The notes below the pieces were generated by a model, which was not told the DNA's origin, did no database searches, and worked only from the letters and a program-made list of their open reading frames with translations. This document shows, in pieces, positions 1-11,671 of a DNA stretch of 64,000 nt. The translations under genes and the position numbers were made by a program. Every line of letters starts with the position of its first letter. Within the stretch, counting starts at the first letter, position 1. Source of the DNA: Linum tenue (Eukaryota > Streptophyta > Magnoliopsida > Malpighiales > Linaceae); contig CAMGYJ010000004.1 of the NCBI GenBank assembly GCA_946122785.1, forward strand, positions 60,396,679-60,460,678, in the 5' to 3' direction.

Positions 1-228
1 GTACTAAATATGCATATCTATTAAGTTTAGGTACCAAACTGTAATTTGTATTTGGGCATGGGTACAAACCCAAATCCATTTGTTATAAACCCAACTCAAC
101 CCAAAATAAATGGGTATGGGTACAAACCCATCAAACTTTACCCATATCCATATATTTGGATTTCATACCCAACCCAATTGAGTTGGATAGTAAAATACCC
201 ATGGGTATGGGCATAATTGTCATCCCTA
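1..228. mobile_element. hAT-like MITE, right end only
   Basis: Rich in ACCC/GGGT blocks and ending in attgtcatcccta, which matches the terminal repeat of the complete hAT-like element at 6876-7319 (tagggatggcaat). It lies inside what would be exon 3 of the first RNase T2 copy. The next eight bases, ctcctttt (229-236), are host sequence that the intact paralogue also has, and they would be one half of the target duplication. The left end and the rest of the RNase gene lie before the window. Confidence 0.7.
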
Positions 229-2421
229 CTCCTTTTGCATTGTAGTGATTAAATTTGAAATCTGGTGCGAAATTGGAAAGAGAAAAAATAAAAAGAAGTT
301 CGCTTTTTATACAGTAAAAGAAGTGGTTTAAGTACCATACACGCGCGCGAACCTCTCCCAATAAGGTTACGACGAGATTTGGTTGGGGTTTACCTTGCTC
401 TGGTCAAATGGGGTACTGGGTTCACAATTGGAAGGGTAAGTGCTATCATCTTATCTTAATCTTAATAAATCTTAAAGCATTTTCGGAATTAGGTCGTTGC
501 CACGTAAGCCTTGCTCAACGAATACACATCCACATCATCATCACTAATAAGCCAATATGGGTCTACTTTCCGCAATTTCCTAACTTTCGTCCTTGCCAAT
601 TGTTAACTGCTCCCTTTCTCAAATAATAAAACTCCCACTTTTGAGTTTTAATCAACTCTTTCAGTTTTCCTGACTTTTCTTCTTGCATTTTCCCCCTTTC
701 CTTTTCTTAAATATTAATGAGTAAATAGAAATCGCACTTCCCAAGGGCCGAGGAAGACAGAGCGACGGTGGACTTTGTTTACAACGATTGTGGCCGTGCA
801 CGAATCAAGAACGGAAATCGACTGCGGATTATAAGAAGCAAGCGATCAAAATTGAATTGGAGAAAAAACGACGGACGTTGCGGCTGCCTGCTTGGTGCGA
901 GATAGTGTACGTGTTAGTAAACGGAGAGAGTTAGAGATTGGAAGGAGCGAATACGAGTGGTAGAATGAAGTAAAGAGGTTACCGGCCGACGTCAAACGCG
1001 GTGGAATCCAAGGCGGGAAGATGCAGATCTCTTACTGGGCGGGCAAAGAATTTGTACAGATACGCAACTCTTTGGAGGTGATTTGAACAGTAAGCCATTT
1101 TTCCATGGAGCATTCATACTAATTTAATATAATTGTTTTACTATTCACAAACAAGAAGTTTAATGTGTTATGAACAATCATGAGTAGTTCGATTGCATCT
1201 GCATTATCCAAAAATTTCGATAAAATGTAATATTGATATTGATTATAACCGTAGAATCATGTTAATCAGATGTCTAGATGAAAGATGATAATTACTAGCT
1301 ATGATATATACTAATTCTTCATTATTGATATTGTTTTCCTTTTCTTCATCAATTTTCAGTCATGTTAGATGATAATTACTAACTAAAATTTCTATGATAA
1401 AAAGATCTTTCTTAATACATTTAACATACTTTTTTTGCTTCATCAACACAGCAGTTTACTCTTTTCTTAAGGAATTTTAATATACTAATAACATATATCT
1501 AAAATATGCATAATTTTTTTTTATATTCACAAATATATTTCTTTTGGTAGTTGTATCTAGATGGTAATTATTAATTAAAATTTTTATAATGAAAGAAGTC
1601 TTTATTAATCCAATTTTCAACAAGTTTTTTTTATTGTTCAATATATTATTTTCGTATGAAATTTGGATATTAATAATAGAACATTTAATGTGTCCATAAT
1701 AGATATTGGTCAAATAATTATTTTTTGGCATTTTAAATGCTATAGATTTCAAATGCATACAAAATATTGCAATTCTAAAATAGATTTCAAAGGTTATAGG
1801 TGGGCTTCTTTTATGAGAGCAAGAATTATATTACTACAAGGAAATACACTAGAGATGTAGGGTTAATAGTTAATACAGATAGCTGAGTAATTAGAAGGAT
1901 GTGGGTTTTTTCATCCCTCACTAAATTGTAGTAAATTATTGAGTGACTTTTCAAATTATTTTTAAACAAAAAAAAAATTACTATGTCATTAACAACCAAT
2001 AGATAATTAAATTATGAACACATGTATTCATAAATCAAATAACAAAAATTATATAGCACCTGCCCAACGGGCAGGGTACAAGCTAGTTGTAATTAGGCCA
2101 AAGCCCATGAACCCCAAAATCAGCAGCGGGCTTCCCTGTGGTTGGGTAGCAGCAGCTCTGCTTTGTGTCACAGTATGATCCTGGCCACTGTCACCACCAA
2201 TGCAGCATTAGCCATTACTGTATACTTCAAACGAATGCAAATGAAGAAAAGAAGGAACAAAAATCTGAACTGGGTATTATCAGTTAGAATGTTTTGAGTT
2301 GGATTACCTGCTGAACAAAGTAGAAGAAATCGAAATCCTTGGAAACAGAGAGCCCAGCCAGGGACAGGGCTACCAAAGCCTGGAAGAGGATGATGATCAG
2401 GGCTCCTGAACTTGGTTTCAT
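229..2421 (-). pseudogene. Extracellular S-like ribonuclease T2, copy 1, broken by two transposons
   Basis: Paralogue of the intact RNase gene at 6287-7836. Exon 1 (2308-2421) is complete: a signal peptide followed by KDFDFFYFVQQ and a GT donor. Exon 2 is split: 2087-2187 encodes WPGSYCDTK...FGVHGLWPNY (active-site motif CAS I) and 394-448 encodes the rest. The two pieces add to 156 nt, exactly the length of exon 2 in the intact copy, and the frame is open across them. Exon 3 starts at 261 (ISNLITTMQKE) and is cut at 229-237 by a hAT-like element, so CAS II is missing from the window. The TATA-like motif is preserved. I infer it can no longer make a functional RNase unless the elements are spliced out. 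The outer part of the gene may lie upstream of the window. Confidence 0.88.
449..2086 (+). mobile_element. Non-autonomous Helitron inserted in RNase exon 2
   Basis: Begins with TC at 449 after host A448 and ends CTAG at 2083-2086 before host T2087, the A/T insertion rule of Helitrons. Just before the end is a perfect hairpin (CCTGCCC-AAC-GGGCAGG, about 2059-2075), as expected of a Helitron 3' end. Removing 449-2086 restores the sequence seen in the intact paralogue around 7514-7530 with no extra or missing base. No Rep/helicase frame is visible. A less AT-rich stretch at about 720-1080 differs from the rest and may be captured host DNA; I do not recognise it. Confidence 0.9.
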
Positions 2422-2510
2422 GTCTTTTTCTTGCAACTTTTTGGTATTTTTGTTTTTTTTTAATAGTTTTGGTTGAGGTTGGTTGCATGGAAAAGGTACT
2501 TGAGAATAGG

Positions 2511-2520
2511 GTATTTATAG
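2511..2520 (-). promoter_or_regulatory. TATA box of RNase copy 1
   Basis: CTATAAATAC on the minus strand, 90 bases upstream of the copy 1 start codon and at the same place as the motif of copy 2. Confidence 0.6.
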
Positions 2521-2572
2521 CAGAAAAGGAAACAGAATCAATCATAATCAATCATAGCATATGCTTGCCAAA

Positions 2573-3018
2573 CAGTGTTATTAAAGTCGAGCCGAGCCGC
2601 TCGACCCGACCGGTAAAACCGCCACCCGGTCATAAAATTTGTTCGGAACAGTCTAAAAGTCACTCCAGTTTTATGTAGCGGTTGACGAGCGGCCGAAGCG
2701 GTTAACCGCTTGAGTCGATCGAGCCGTTGGTCCGGTTTTTGCCATTCAGCCGTTAAATTTAATTAAAAACATTGCAGAAAATTAAAAATTGAAATAAACC
2801 AAAAACGCCGGGCTCTCAAACTGAATCCTTATTTCCATTTCACAATTTCGAAGGAAAGAGACGAGCTCTGATTAAGAAATGTCCACTATTTATACTGATA
2901 ACGTTTATTAGGTACCGATTCTCTAACGATTTTTAAACGGTCTAATGCCGGTTGAACCATTAAAGTGCGAGCCGTTCGCATTACCAGGTCATGCTCCGGT
3001 TCGGTTCTGACAACATTG
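2573..3018. mobile_element. hAT-like MITE upstream of RNase copy 1
   Basis: Ends are cagtgttat and acaacattg (imperfect inverted repeat CA[G/A]TGTT[A/G]T). It is flanked by ttgccaaa (2565-2572) and tcgccaaa (3019-3026), an 8-bp target duplication with one mismatch. The paralogous upstream region (7964-7985) lacks the insert and reads cttgccaaatcatg. The interior is rich in CCGGTT/CGAGCC blocks. No coding content. Confidence 0.82.
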
Positions 3019-3081
3019 TCGCCAAATCATGCGAATTCAATCCTGGCTAGTATGGCCTTCTATGTATGTTTTGATTCCCAT

Positions 3082-3082
<1 letters not shown>

Positions 3083-3131
<49 letters not shown>
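3083..3131. repeat. (TTA)n microsatellite
   Basis: About 16 TTA/ATT units. An equivalent tract lies at 8130-8181 with the same flanks, so the microsatellite predates the RNase-locus duplication. Confidence 0.95.
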
Positions 3132-3652
3132 GTTGATTCTTATCTTGAACTCGTCCTAAAATTTGTAACTTCAATCCTGGCTAGTATCCGACTGTCACTC
3201 TCTTATTAGAATTTGATTACAATATATGGAAAAGATTTCTTCTTTTCAAACTTGAAATGAACCTCCTGGATTTACTCTTTTTACAGTCAGCGAGGTTACT
3301 TTAAGGGATAATAATCAAACCCACAATATTGTGTACCAGATCGCATTCAATCTAGTAAATGTGGGGAATTTATTCTCCGCATTGACCGTGTATGGGCATA
3401 TATGAATAAAATCCGTAATAATTTTGATGGGGATGGGGCGGGTATGAGCTTGTCCTCCCCTGCATCACAATCATACTCGCCCCATCAAGAAAGTTTCATC
3501 ATAGATTAAAAAAATTTGGGATGGAAGTGTAACCTATCAATGACAATAAAAGATGTTTAATTATGAATCATATATAGTTTACAATTTTAAGTTGTATCAT
3601 TACATAAAGATTCAAATTTTCTTATGGTACAGCTTCAATCTGTACTTCTAAC

Positions 3653-3994
3653 TGTTGATGTGACTTGAATCGAACTATCAACCACTACGACTGGAATAGT
3701 CGGGGGTCTCAATGTTATTTGGGTTCGGGTTCTAGGTCTGGTCTGTAACCGTTTCCTTTGCCAGATTGGATTAGGTTTAGACCCACATGGAGAAGTATAA
3801 ATACTTCTCATCTCCTCTGTAATCTGTAATCTCCTCGATATAGTGGAACTGACTCTCTCTCGCCCGTGGACTAGCTAACACACATCGTGTTAGTGAACCA
3901 CGTAAATCGTGTGTCGCGTTTTCGATTCTCGCTTTTGTATTCTTGCTTTCACGGTTCCGACGATTTCCCAATCAGTAGCAGCGTGTTTATAACA
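3653..3994. mobile_element. Probable solo LTR (Copia-like)
   Basis: A 342-bp block running from TGTTGATGTG to TTTATAACA, with 5-base flanks ctaac and ctaat. It contains a plausible LTR promoter (gtataaatac near 3795) followed by a pyrimidine-rich transcript start region and imperfect hairpins (cacacatcgtgttag). No internal retrotransposon sequence adjoins it, hence solo LTR. The class assignment is by style only. Confidence 0.55.
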
Positions 3995-4030
3995 CTAATG
4001 TTATGGTATAACTTAAAGTTGTACTTTAAA

Positions 4031-4476
4031 GGGTAAATACAATTTAATATCCAAACCTTTCATTTTAAAAAATATAATAGCCAAATCTTTTCTAAAACAA
4101 TCTAATATCCAAATCGTCAACTTTTCGTCCGTTTGATCGTTGGTGGACACTTCAAAAAAGCCTTGTTTCGGGGAAATTGTCACAATACAACTTTGTTTTC
4201 TTGTTTTGGCATTGCAGATGACTGAATATTCAAATATTCTATACCATCATGGGGGAGTCATGGACTTCTCGGGTTTGGAACCACGATATGTTGGTGGTTT
4301 TTCAGAGAAGATATCAATGGATATTGATGAAACGTCGTACTTCGAACTTTTTTGAAGTGCCAACTAACGGTCAAACGAACGAAAAGTTGACGATTTGGAT
4401 ATTAGATTGTTTTCGAAAAGGTTTGGCTATTATATTGTTTAAAATGAAAGGTTTGGATATTAAATTGTATTTACCC
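4031..4476. mobile_element. Mutator-like MITE with long terminal inverted repeats
   Basis: Terminal inverted repeats of about 130 bp (4031-4160 against 4347-4476), starting gggtaaatacaatttaat, with only a few mismatches. It is flanked by a perfect 9-bp target duplication, tactttaaa, at 4022-4030 and 4477-4485. Nine-base duplication plus long inverted repeats is typical of Mutator-type elements. The open frames inside are by-products of the inverted repeats. Confidence 0.88.
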
Positions 4477-4797
4477 TACTTTAAATTACCAATATTTTAA
4501 AGAATAGTAGAAATACTCATCGATGCATATATCTATTAATTAGTTGTGAATTGTAGTCAATGCAGGCCAGCTAAAACTTGCCCCACGCACTGATTATTGA
4601 TTTGGGAGATCAATGAAACTATGAAAGAGGTTGTCATATATATTGGTATTTACTTAATCCATCAAGACTGAGGTCTCATTTTGGCACCTCATGGGCATGA
4701 TATGATCGAGACAAATAACTATTCTCAAATCAACTAACACGGTATAAAACCACCCTAAAAATACAAAAGAAGTTTTTGTTGTGAAAAAGTCAGATGG

Positions 4798-5175
4798 TTT
4801 GGGCTGATTTGTTTTAATTATGAGCTTACGAGAATTTGTCTTGTTTCAGGATTGTGGGCTTACTTACGAGTCGTTTGCTTCGTGAAACTTCAAGTGAGCA
4901 ATTAGGGTGTGGTCCTTTCAGTTTTTTTTTTTACTTTGGTAATTATAGCTTTAATTATAGCTTTTGAAAAAAAAAAAAGCTTTAATTTGACAACGATTGG
5001 ACTTAAGCTTGTGGTCCTATGTTCATAAAATAAACTATTATGTGCGAGTATTTGTACGTTCTCTTATCCAACTGAACTTCAAAATTTGGGCTGATTTGTT
5101 TTAAATATGGACTTATTAGAATTTGCTTTGCTTCGGGATTGTGGGCTTATTTACTGCTCGTTTGATTCGTGAATT
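4798..5175. repeat. Dispersed direct repeat of about 90 bp, two copies
   Basis: 4798-4889 and 5085-5175 share tttgggctgatttgtttt, then tagaatttg/gagaatttg, gattgtgggctta and cgtttg(c/a)ttcgtgaa, with scattered differences. They are 287 bp apart in the same orientation. Function unknown. Confidence 0.75.
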
Positions 5176-5344
5176 TAAAAAATGAAAGTTGTAATTAAAT
5201 TTGGATTTTTTGTAAAACCATGGATACTCCTGTTTTGTATCTCAATCAATAAATTGGACATTTCTTCTTCTTCGTGTCCCTGAAATCTTTGCCAAAGTTA
5301 CTACCTACCCTCACATGCATACAATATCAATTAGCGATAAACAC

Positions 5345-5475
5345 TGGGGGAGGGCACATGGGTGGTTAATTCACAGTTTGTCATCAATCCACCCGCAAAT
5401 AACTCGAACTGCAATTGGTGAGTGATTGATGTGGGTGGATTGTGAATTGCTAAATCTCCTACATGCACTTATTCG
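5345..5475. repeat. Truncated copy of the 8727-9385 hAT-like element
   Basis: ggtggttaat, atcaatccacccgcaaata and gattgatgtgggtggattg are shared in order with 8741-8850. The right-hand half and its terminal repeat are absent. Confidence 0.7.
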
Positions 5476-6286
5476 AGTATGGCTATTTTGAGAGTAGTAA
5501 GAGGATGATGATGGGTTTAAATTTTTTGAACCTCTTTGTGTACAGAAGGAGAAGGCCGAACTAGCGAGCCTTGATGCGGATCGACCTGCGAGTTTGTTGC
5601 ACACATTTTTCTCACTGGATTAGGATAAAAACAAGTAAACCTACAGGTTGACAACCTTGACTAGAGAGGTGGTAAATTTCTTAAAAATGAGAAACATACT
5701 AGATGACTTAATTTTGTGCAAATCTTAAACAACTTTTTTTGTAATTCATAAAATAAAATATATTCATGAAATTCATATTTGTTGTACTTTTTCAAGAGTC
5801 TCCATCTACAAAGATTAGGAGAAAATCGACGGACATCCGTAACTTTTTTCTTATCATAAATAAACAAACAAACAAAATTAAAAAGATATAATCATACTCA
5901 AAAGAATTACATCCCCACATGCAACCACCCCACACAGACATTTGCCAATAAACACGTGGCAGAGCGCACATCACCGCCTAGTAATAATTAAATTGTTGGA
6001 TAAAGTCGTACTACAAATAATCCTGGCGGACGAGACGTCAAACATTTTTCCTTTAGTTAGATTATTGGCCAATCAAGGTGCGGGAAAACAATTAGACCAA
6101 TGGCCTGGATTTATATGCTTTCCTTTCAACTAAAGAGGACGTTACAATAATCAAACATACAAGGTGTACACAAATTCTTCTCTTTTACATGCTCAAATAC
6201 TCCTTATTGTAGCCAGCCAGAGAACAACTTAACATTTGACAATTGGTGATTCATGAAAATGAAAACTACTTTATAAAAAAAGCTCC

Positions 6287-7836
6287 CTAGAATGAGGGAA
6301 ACTCTATCTGTGAGCCACATTTGCCGTGTGGGAAAACAGGGCACTCAACAAGGTTGGAACCAGAGTTATCAACACACAAGTACACTTGGTACAATTGACT
6401 GTTCCCAGATTCATCAGTGTTGCACTCTACGAAAGGAGTGTATCCCACACCGCTCTGGATCGCGCTCTTGATGCTGCTCAAGCTGTACGATCCCCCGTCG
6501 GGCCGAATTCCTGTCAAAGAAGAACAACAAAGCAATTCGCGAGTCAGAAACACAAATCGCAGCAGCGAAGAAGGAAACAATTCAGATGGATCAAAGGTTG
6601 TGCAAATGGTGGTGTACCTGCAGTTTTTAGAGCTTGGAGGATGTTGGTCTGTGCCTTGAATCCGAGGGCTCTCGCGAAGTAACTATGTTGGTCGAGCACT
6701 TCTTCAGAGCATGTGCCGTGCTTGTCCCACTCGTGAGACCAGAATGTCACTCCATTGCCACTCGGGCAAGCCAGAGTTGGCCACTCCTTTTGCATTGTGG
6801 TGATTAGATTTGAAACCTGGTGTGAAATTGGAAAAAGGAGTTCAATTTCTCAGGCCATTCTAAATCACTAAAAAGTAGGGATGGCAATTTTGACCTGATC
6901 CGATTTACCCGACCTGTTTGACCTGTTTTGGGGCGGGGCGGGTATGGGTACCTCTCATCGACCCGATCTGCCCTGACCCGCCCCATTCTCGACTCGCGTT
7001 CTTGTCTAAATTACATATAATCTTAGTCAAATTACTTAGGATTTTCCTCTTATTACATTATATTTTAGCTATAATAATGTTGCAATTAAGTGAAAACCTC
7101 AATGTCTTCAATAATTTAACTAGATTTTATCGTATTATGGTTTCTTTCTTGGTCTTTTTTTAATGAAAATAACGAATATTTCTAATATTTTTAACATAAA
7201 TTACATACCCATTGGGTCGACCTGCCTCGACCCGCGCCTCGTAATTAATTACCCTACCTGCCATGGGACGGGTATGGGTATCGAGATACCTGCCCCGGAC
7301 CTGCCCATTGCCATTCCTACTAAAAAGAGTTCAATTTCTGTGTGTATCTATGTGTTGTGTTGCCAATTTCTTTTTTCTCAAAATCTATGGCCAAAAAAGC
7401 CAGAGACAGAGAGTAACCCAAAGGTGACTTGCAAAACCATTAGAAGTAAAGGTGTGATTACCTTGCTCTGGTCAAATGGGGCACTGGAGTCACAATTGGA
7501 AGGGTAAGTGCCATCATTGTAATTGGGCCAAAGACCATGAACCCCAAAATCAGCAGCGGGTTTCCCTGTGGTTGGGTAGCAGCAGCTCTGTTTTGTGTCA
7601 CAGTATGATCCTGGCCACTGTCACCACCAATGCAGCATTAGCCATTATTACTATATATTTACTTCATACGAATGCAAATGAAGAAGGGTATTTGTCAGTT
7701 AGAATGTTTTGAGTTGGATTACCTGCTGAACAAAGTAGAAGAAATCGAAATCCTTGGAAACAGAGAGCCCAGCCAGGGACAGGGCTACCAGAGCCTGGAA
7801 GAGGATGATCGGGGCTCCTGAACTTGGCTTCATCAT
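6287..7836 (-). CDS. Extracellular S-like ribonuclease T2 (RNase LE/RNS1-like), copy 2, intact
   Basis: Four exons on the minus strand: 7723-7836, 7462-7617, 6618-6816 and 6287-6510. Together they are 693 nt, giving 230 residues, the usual length for the family. Phases are 0, 0 and 1 with GT-AG borders throughout. Residues 1 to about 25 form a signal peptide (hydrophobic LFQALVALSLAGLSV), so the enzyme should be secreted or vacuolar. Both catalytic motifs are present: FGVHGLWPNY (CAS I) and FWSHEWDKHGTC (CAS II, with its two histidines and a glutamate). Many cysteines match the disulfide pattern of the family. It cleaves single-stranded RNA through a 2',3'-cyclic phosphate. In plants such S-like RNases are linked to phosphate starvation, wounding and senescence. 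The second codon is also Met (7833), an equally possible start. Intron 2 carries a hAT-like MITE. Confidence 0.95.
6876..7319. mobile_element. hAT-like MITE in intron 2 of RNase copy 2
   Basis: A 444-bp element with ends tagggatggcaat and attgccattccta, and a perfect 8-bp target duplication ctaaaaag (6868-6875, 7320-7327). The interior is made of GGCGGG/GGGTA and ACCCG blocks. It sits wholly inside the 645-bp intron and does not touch splice sites. Confidence 0.9.
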
Positions 7837-7920
7837 GTGTCTTTCTTTTGCAACTTCTTGCTGCTTTTGTTTCTGTTGAATGCTTTTGGGTTGAGGTGGA
7901 AAAAGGTACTTGGGAATAGG

Positions 7921-7931
7921 GTTATTTATAG
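7921..7931 (-). promoter_or_regulatory. TATA box of RNase copy 2
   Basis: CTATAAATAAC on the minus strand, about 90 bases upstream of the first ATG (7836). Confidence 0.65.
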
Positions 7932-8128
7932 CAGAAATGGAAACAGAATCAATCATGGCATATGCTTGCCAAATCATGTGAATTCATTACTGGGATTTTC
8001 CGTTCTTTTGTTTTTTTCCTATTGATTAGGGTGTGTGAACAAACATTATTAAAGTGTTCCTCTTCATATCATGATCCCTCTGATGTCGGCTGGCCTTCCT
8101 TCTATGTAATGTATGTTTTGATTCCCAT

Positions 8129-8129
<1 letters not shown>

Positions 8130-8181
<52 letters not shown>
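8130..8181. repeat. (TTA)n microsatellite
   Basis: Counterpart of 3083-3131, followed by the same gattcttatcttgaactcg flank. Homology between the two upstream regions continues to about 8350, marking the far edge of the duplicated RNase unit. Confidence 0.95.
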
Positions 8182-8726
8182 GATTCTTATCTTGAACTCG
8201 TCCTAAAATTTGCAACTTCAATCCTAGCTAATATCCGACTGTCACTCTCTTATTAGAATTTTATTACGATATATCATATATGGGATAGCTTTCTTCTTTT
8301 CAAACTTGAAAGGAACATCCTGGATTTACTCTTCTTTAAAGTCAGAGAGGTTTCTTCATACACGAGCTACATTGCAGAGTTGGTTAGTTCAAAAAAATAC
8401 GTAAGAAGTTAAATTGAAGGACCTATTCCCAAATTTAGTGAAACGAGTTTTTGCGTATTACGTATGAAGTTGGCCAAAATTATAAATGGGTCTAACGAAT
8501 CAACAGCATCATTTGGGATCTTGTAGTTAAGGAGGGCAGGTGTGGGTCGCAATAATTGAGAAACTTGAAGAACTCAGCAAAATAATGGTGGCAGGCAAGG
8601 GCAAGGTATGAATCTGCAATTTCTTCTTCCCGGCCGGTTTCACATATACATCTTCTGCAATCTGCACTGCAGTTTCGTTCACACTAGTGCTTGAAAAACA
8701 ACGCCCACTGTTCACACCTGTGGAAG

Positions 8727-9385
8727 TAGGGGTGGGCATGTGTGGTGGTTAATCCGCGGATTGATATCGATCCACCCGCAAATAATCCGATCCGTATGCA
8801 ATGGGTGATTGATGTGGGTGGATTGCGGATTGTTAAATCTCTCATTCGCACTTATGTGGGTGGATTGCGGGTCACCCGTATGACCCGCGTCTTATTTTTA
8901 CATGGGAAAATGTTGCTTCATATAATATCGAATATTCATCATATTTTCAAACTGCACTATAGTCTGACCATATACTTCAAAAGGTGGAGAATAAAGAATA
9001 GTTTTGACTACTATTATTGGTTATTGTGTTGTGCGATATCCATTGGCAATGGATATTGGTATGCAAATTATTGTTAATATCCATTAAATATTGGGATACA
9101 AACTATAAATTATTAATTGTATCAAAATCACAAATTATTGATACAATCTTACTAATTTGCTATGAACTTATTGTAAATGTTAGTCAATTTTCTTAATGGC
9201 TAGTTGGAGAATTGCTTTTGCGGGCGGGTTAACCCGCGACCCAACCGCACTCATCCGCCACCCACCCAACCCAACCCGCATAAGTATGTGGGTGGATTAC
9301 GGGTCACATATATTTCAACCCGCTAGTAAGCGGGTGGGTCAATTTTAGACCAAAATCCACTCAACCCGCCCATTGCCCACCCCTA
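8727..9385. mobile_element. hAT-like element with TAGGGGTGGGCA ends
   Basis: 659 bp. Starts taggggtgggca and ends tgcccaccccta, a perfect 12-bp inverted repeat. Flanks tgtggaag and tgtggcga share five bases, so the target duplication is decayed or uncertain. The interior is built of GTGGGTGGATTGCGG/ACCCGC blocks. A truncated relative is at 5345-5475. Confidence 0.78.
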
Positions 9386-11671
9386 TGTGGCGAGATCTCT
9401 GTTAAATCCTCATCATCCATAAATAAGGGGTTACAAAGTTGGTGCTTATGTTGCATTTTAAAAGAATCGGTTACAAAAGAAGGGGTTAGGAGAAGTTTGA
9501 GTGCTAACTTCATATGAGTTACTATCGTGCTAACTGCGGTTTTTAGATTGGGGAGAGATATCTGGAAACATATACTTTTGGGAGGGTAAGATCACCTGGG
9601 GAGAAGGATGAGTCGACCCCGTTACAGGAGTGGCAGCGGGTGACAGAGCAAGGGATGAGGAGCCGCGACATCGGAGGAAACTGAGTGGGAAGAATGTTTT
9701 TTCTATCAATTTTTTAGTTGTCACATCAGTAGTTTAACGATCAACTCTCATTGTCGACTGCACCATAGGATGAAATTAAAGGAACTAGATGGTCACTGAC
9801 TAACAATGAAAGAAATATTAAAGTGAGTGATCAATAAGAAAAGGAAAATTTTGGGTGCAAACATTAAAATTTTGATAATCCAATTTTAATATTTAATTAT
9901 TTGTAAAATTTATGTAATATGTTCACCGAAAAGTAGGTTTAACCTCCCAGACAAATTTGGTGTCACCTATTTTGAGATTATTGTTTATTTAAATTGATTC
10001 AATTGCAAAATAGTATCGGAGTTTGTACTGGAAAAAGTCGGTGATAGGATATTTTGTGTTGAAACCGTGGTTCAACTTTTTCATACTATTAAAATTGTCG
10101 ACATACTTAGGCTCCTATAGGATGGTTTTTGCTAGACTTTCAGATCAAAGAAATAGTTACTAAAAAGGGTTTTTTGTTTTCAGGTTTCATTTTCATAAAT
10201 CTAAAAAATTCTCAGATAAACAGATTTTTCCATTAAATGGTAGTTTCCTTTCGTTCATGTTTTGTTTTACATTGTCGAGGGAAAAAAACATAATGATTAC
10301 TATATGAGACTCATTTCCCTGTTATTGCGTTTTGGCATCCCCTTTCTCTTGACCCATAAATACATTCCTTTCGTCTTCCCTTCTCCTTCCACTGAATTTG
10401 AGTTTCCCAGTGACATCTTTCTCTTCTACATAATATCCCAGAGTCTTTATGGAATGCACTTCCTTTTGTCCGTGTTACAAAATCGCCTTTCCAGCTCCTA
10501 GTTTTATTCAGCTGTTTTGGTGAGATTAATTGCAAGAACAAGCATATTTTCATTTAAGCCCTATAAGTTAATTATATCATAGTTTAAATTGGATTTTGGG
10601 TGTTAGGCATGTGGAGATGAATCTTTGGTACTGGAAGGGTCTAATTCCTTTACCCATCGAGGGAAGGATGGCAATAGTTTTTGTTGAATATGTTATTAAA
10701 TTTTTCTCTTGGCGCGAAATTTCAAAAAATTAGTCTCTTTCGCTTATCGTAGAATCACAAGATCTTGATGATATTTAGCTTTCAATTTATTGAAGTACTT
10801 GATTTATGTCCCTAATTTTTTTTTACTTATTAAGTGAATTTGGAACTTACGAGACAGAACATCAAATTCGGAACTAGCAATTTAGGTCATCACCAACTTC
10901 GAACTTTATGAAAAACCAGTTGACATTGTAACTTTAACCATTCAAGTAACTCACTAAAGCTGTAGCATCATCATTGTTGATGTTTTCTTTTCGCACATAT
11001 TCACATAGTTATATAAATTTTGTCTTGTATACCCCAGATTAGCAATACCCACCAGCTACATTGGACACAACATTCGTGATTTGACAAAACCTCAAACTGT
11101 CAGATTTCAAATTAGTGCCATTTTCCTTCTAAGGTGATAACTTGGTTGTAGGAACTAGGAACTAAATAATAATTGTGCTCATTTTTTAAGTGAGAAACAT
11201 GTAATCTCATTTTCCTTCTTCTTCAAATAGATAAACATATAAGCTTCACAACCAAACCTCGTTACTACCCTTGTCCTGTTTGTAGTTGTTTTCATTATGA
11301 AACCTGCACTGCACCTGAACGCACCCACTTGCGGGACACTATTGCTTTATTTTATTCGGTCGAGCATTACTCTTCCTAATTCCAAACCCATCTGCTTTTG
11401 AAATTCTCTTATAGAAACTTCACCCTCTTATCCACTGTTGAAATCATTTTGTAAACATTAGTAGCCATCAAATTTCCAAATCTGCCCATTTTCTTCCTAA
11501 GTGGAAGGCTACTAAATGGAGCCATGTCGCCTTCGAGCACTCGGCTTGCTTCAATACTCTGGCTATGGCGGAGCAGGTCTGCTACCATTCAACTAGAGGA
11601 TTGACTTTGAACATAATGTCATCCAACTAGTTTATCTGCTACCATTCATCCTACAAGAGTCTGTTCTCCCT
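9386..11671. other. Gene-free interval
   Basis: No gene or clear transposon seen on either strand. The patch at 9530-9720 is slightly GC-richer, with no recognisable product. The remainder is AT-rich. Confidence 0.5.

Larger units (their letters stand above)
4486..6286. other. Intergenic region between RNase copies
   Basis: No gene seen. It holds the direct repeat at 4798-4889/5085-5175 and a truncated hAT-like fragment at 5345-5475. The rest is AT-rich sequence without recognisable structure. Confidence 0.6.

Noticed and set aside
2965..3159. Frame ending in a long leucine/isoleucine run
   Set aside because: It is the translation of the (TTA)n microsatellite.
4140..4500. Two overlapping frames at 4140-4355 and 4249-4500
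   Set aside because: They lie within the Mutator-like MITE and run through its inverted repeat.
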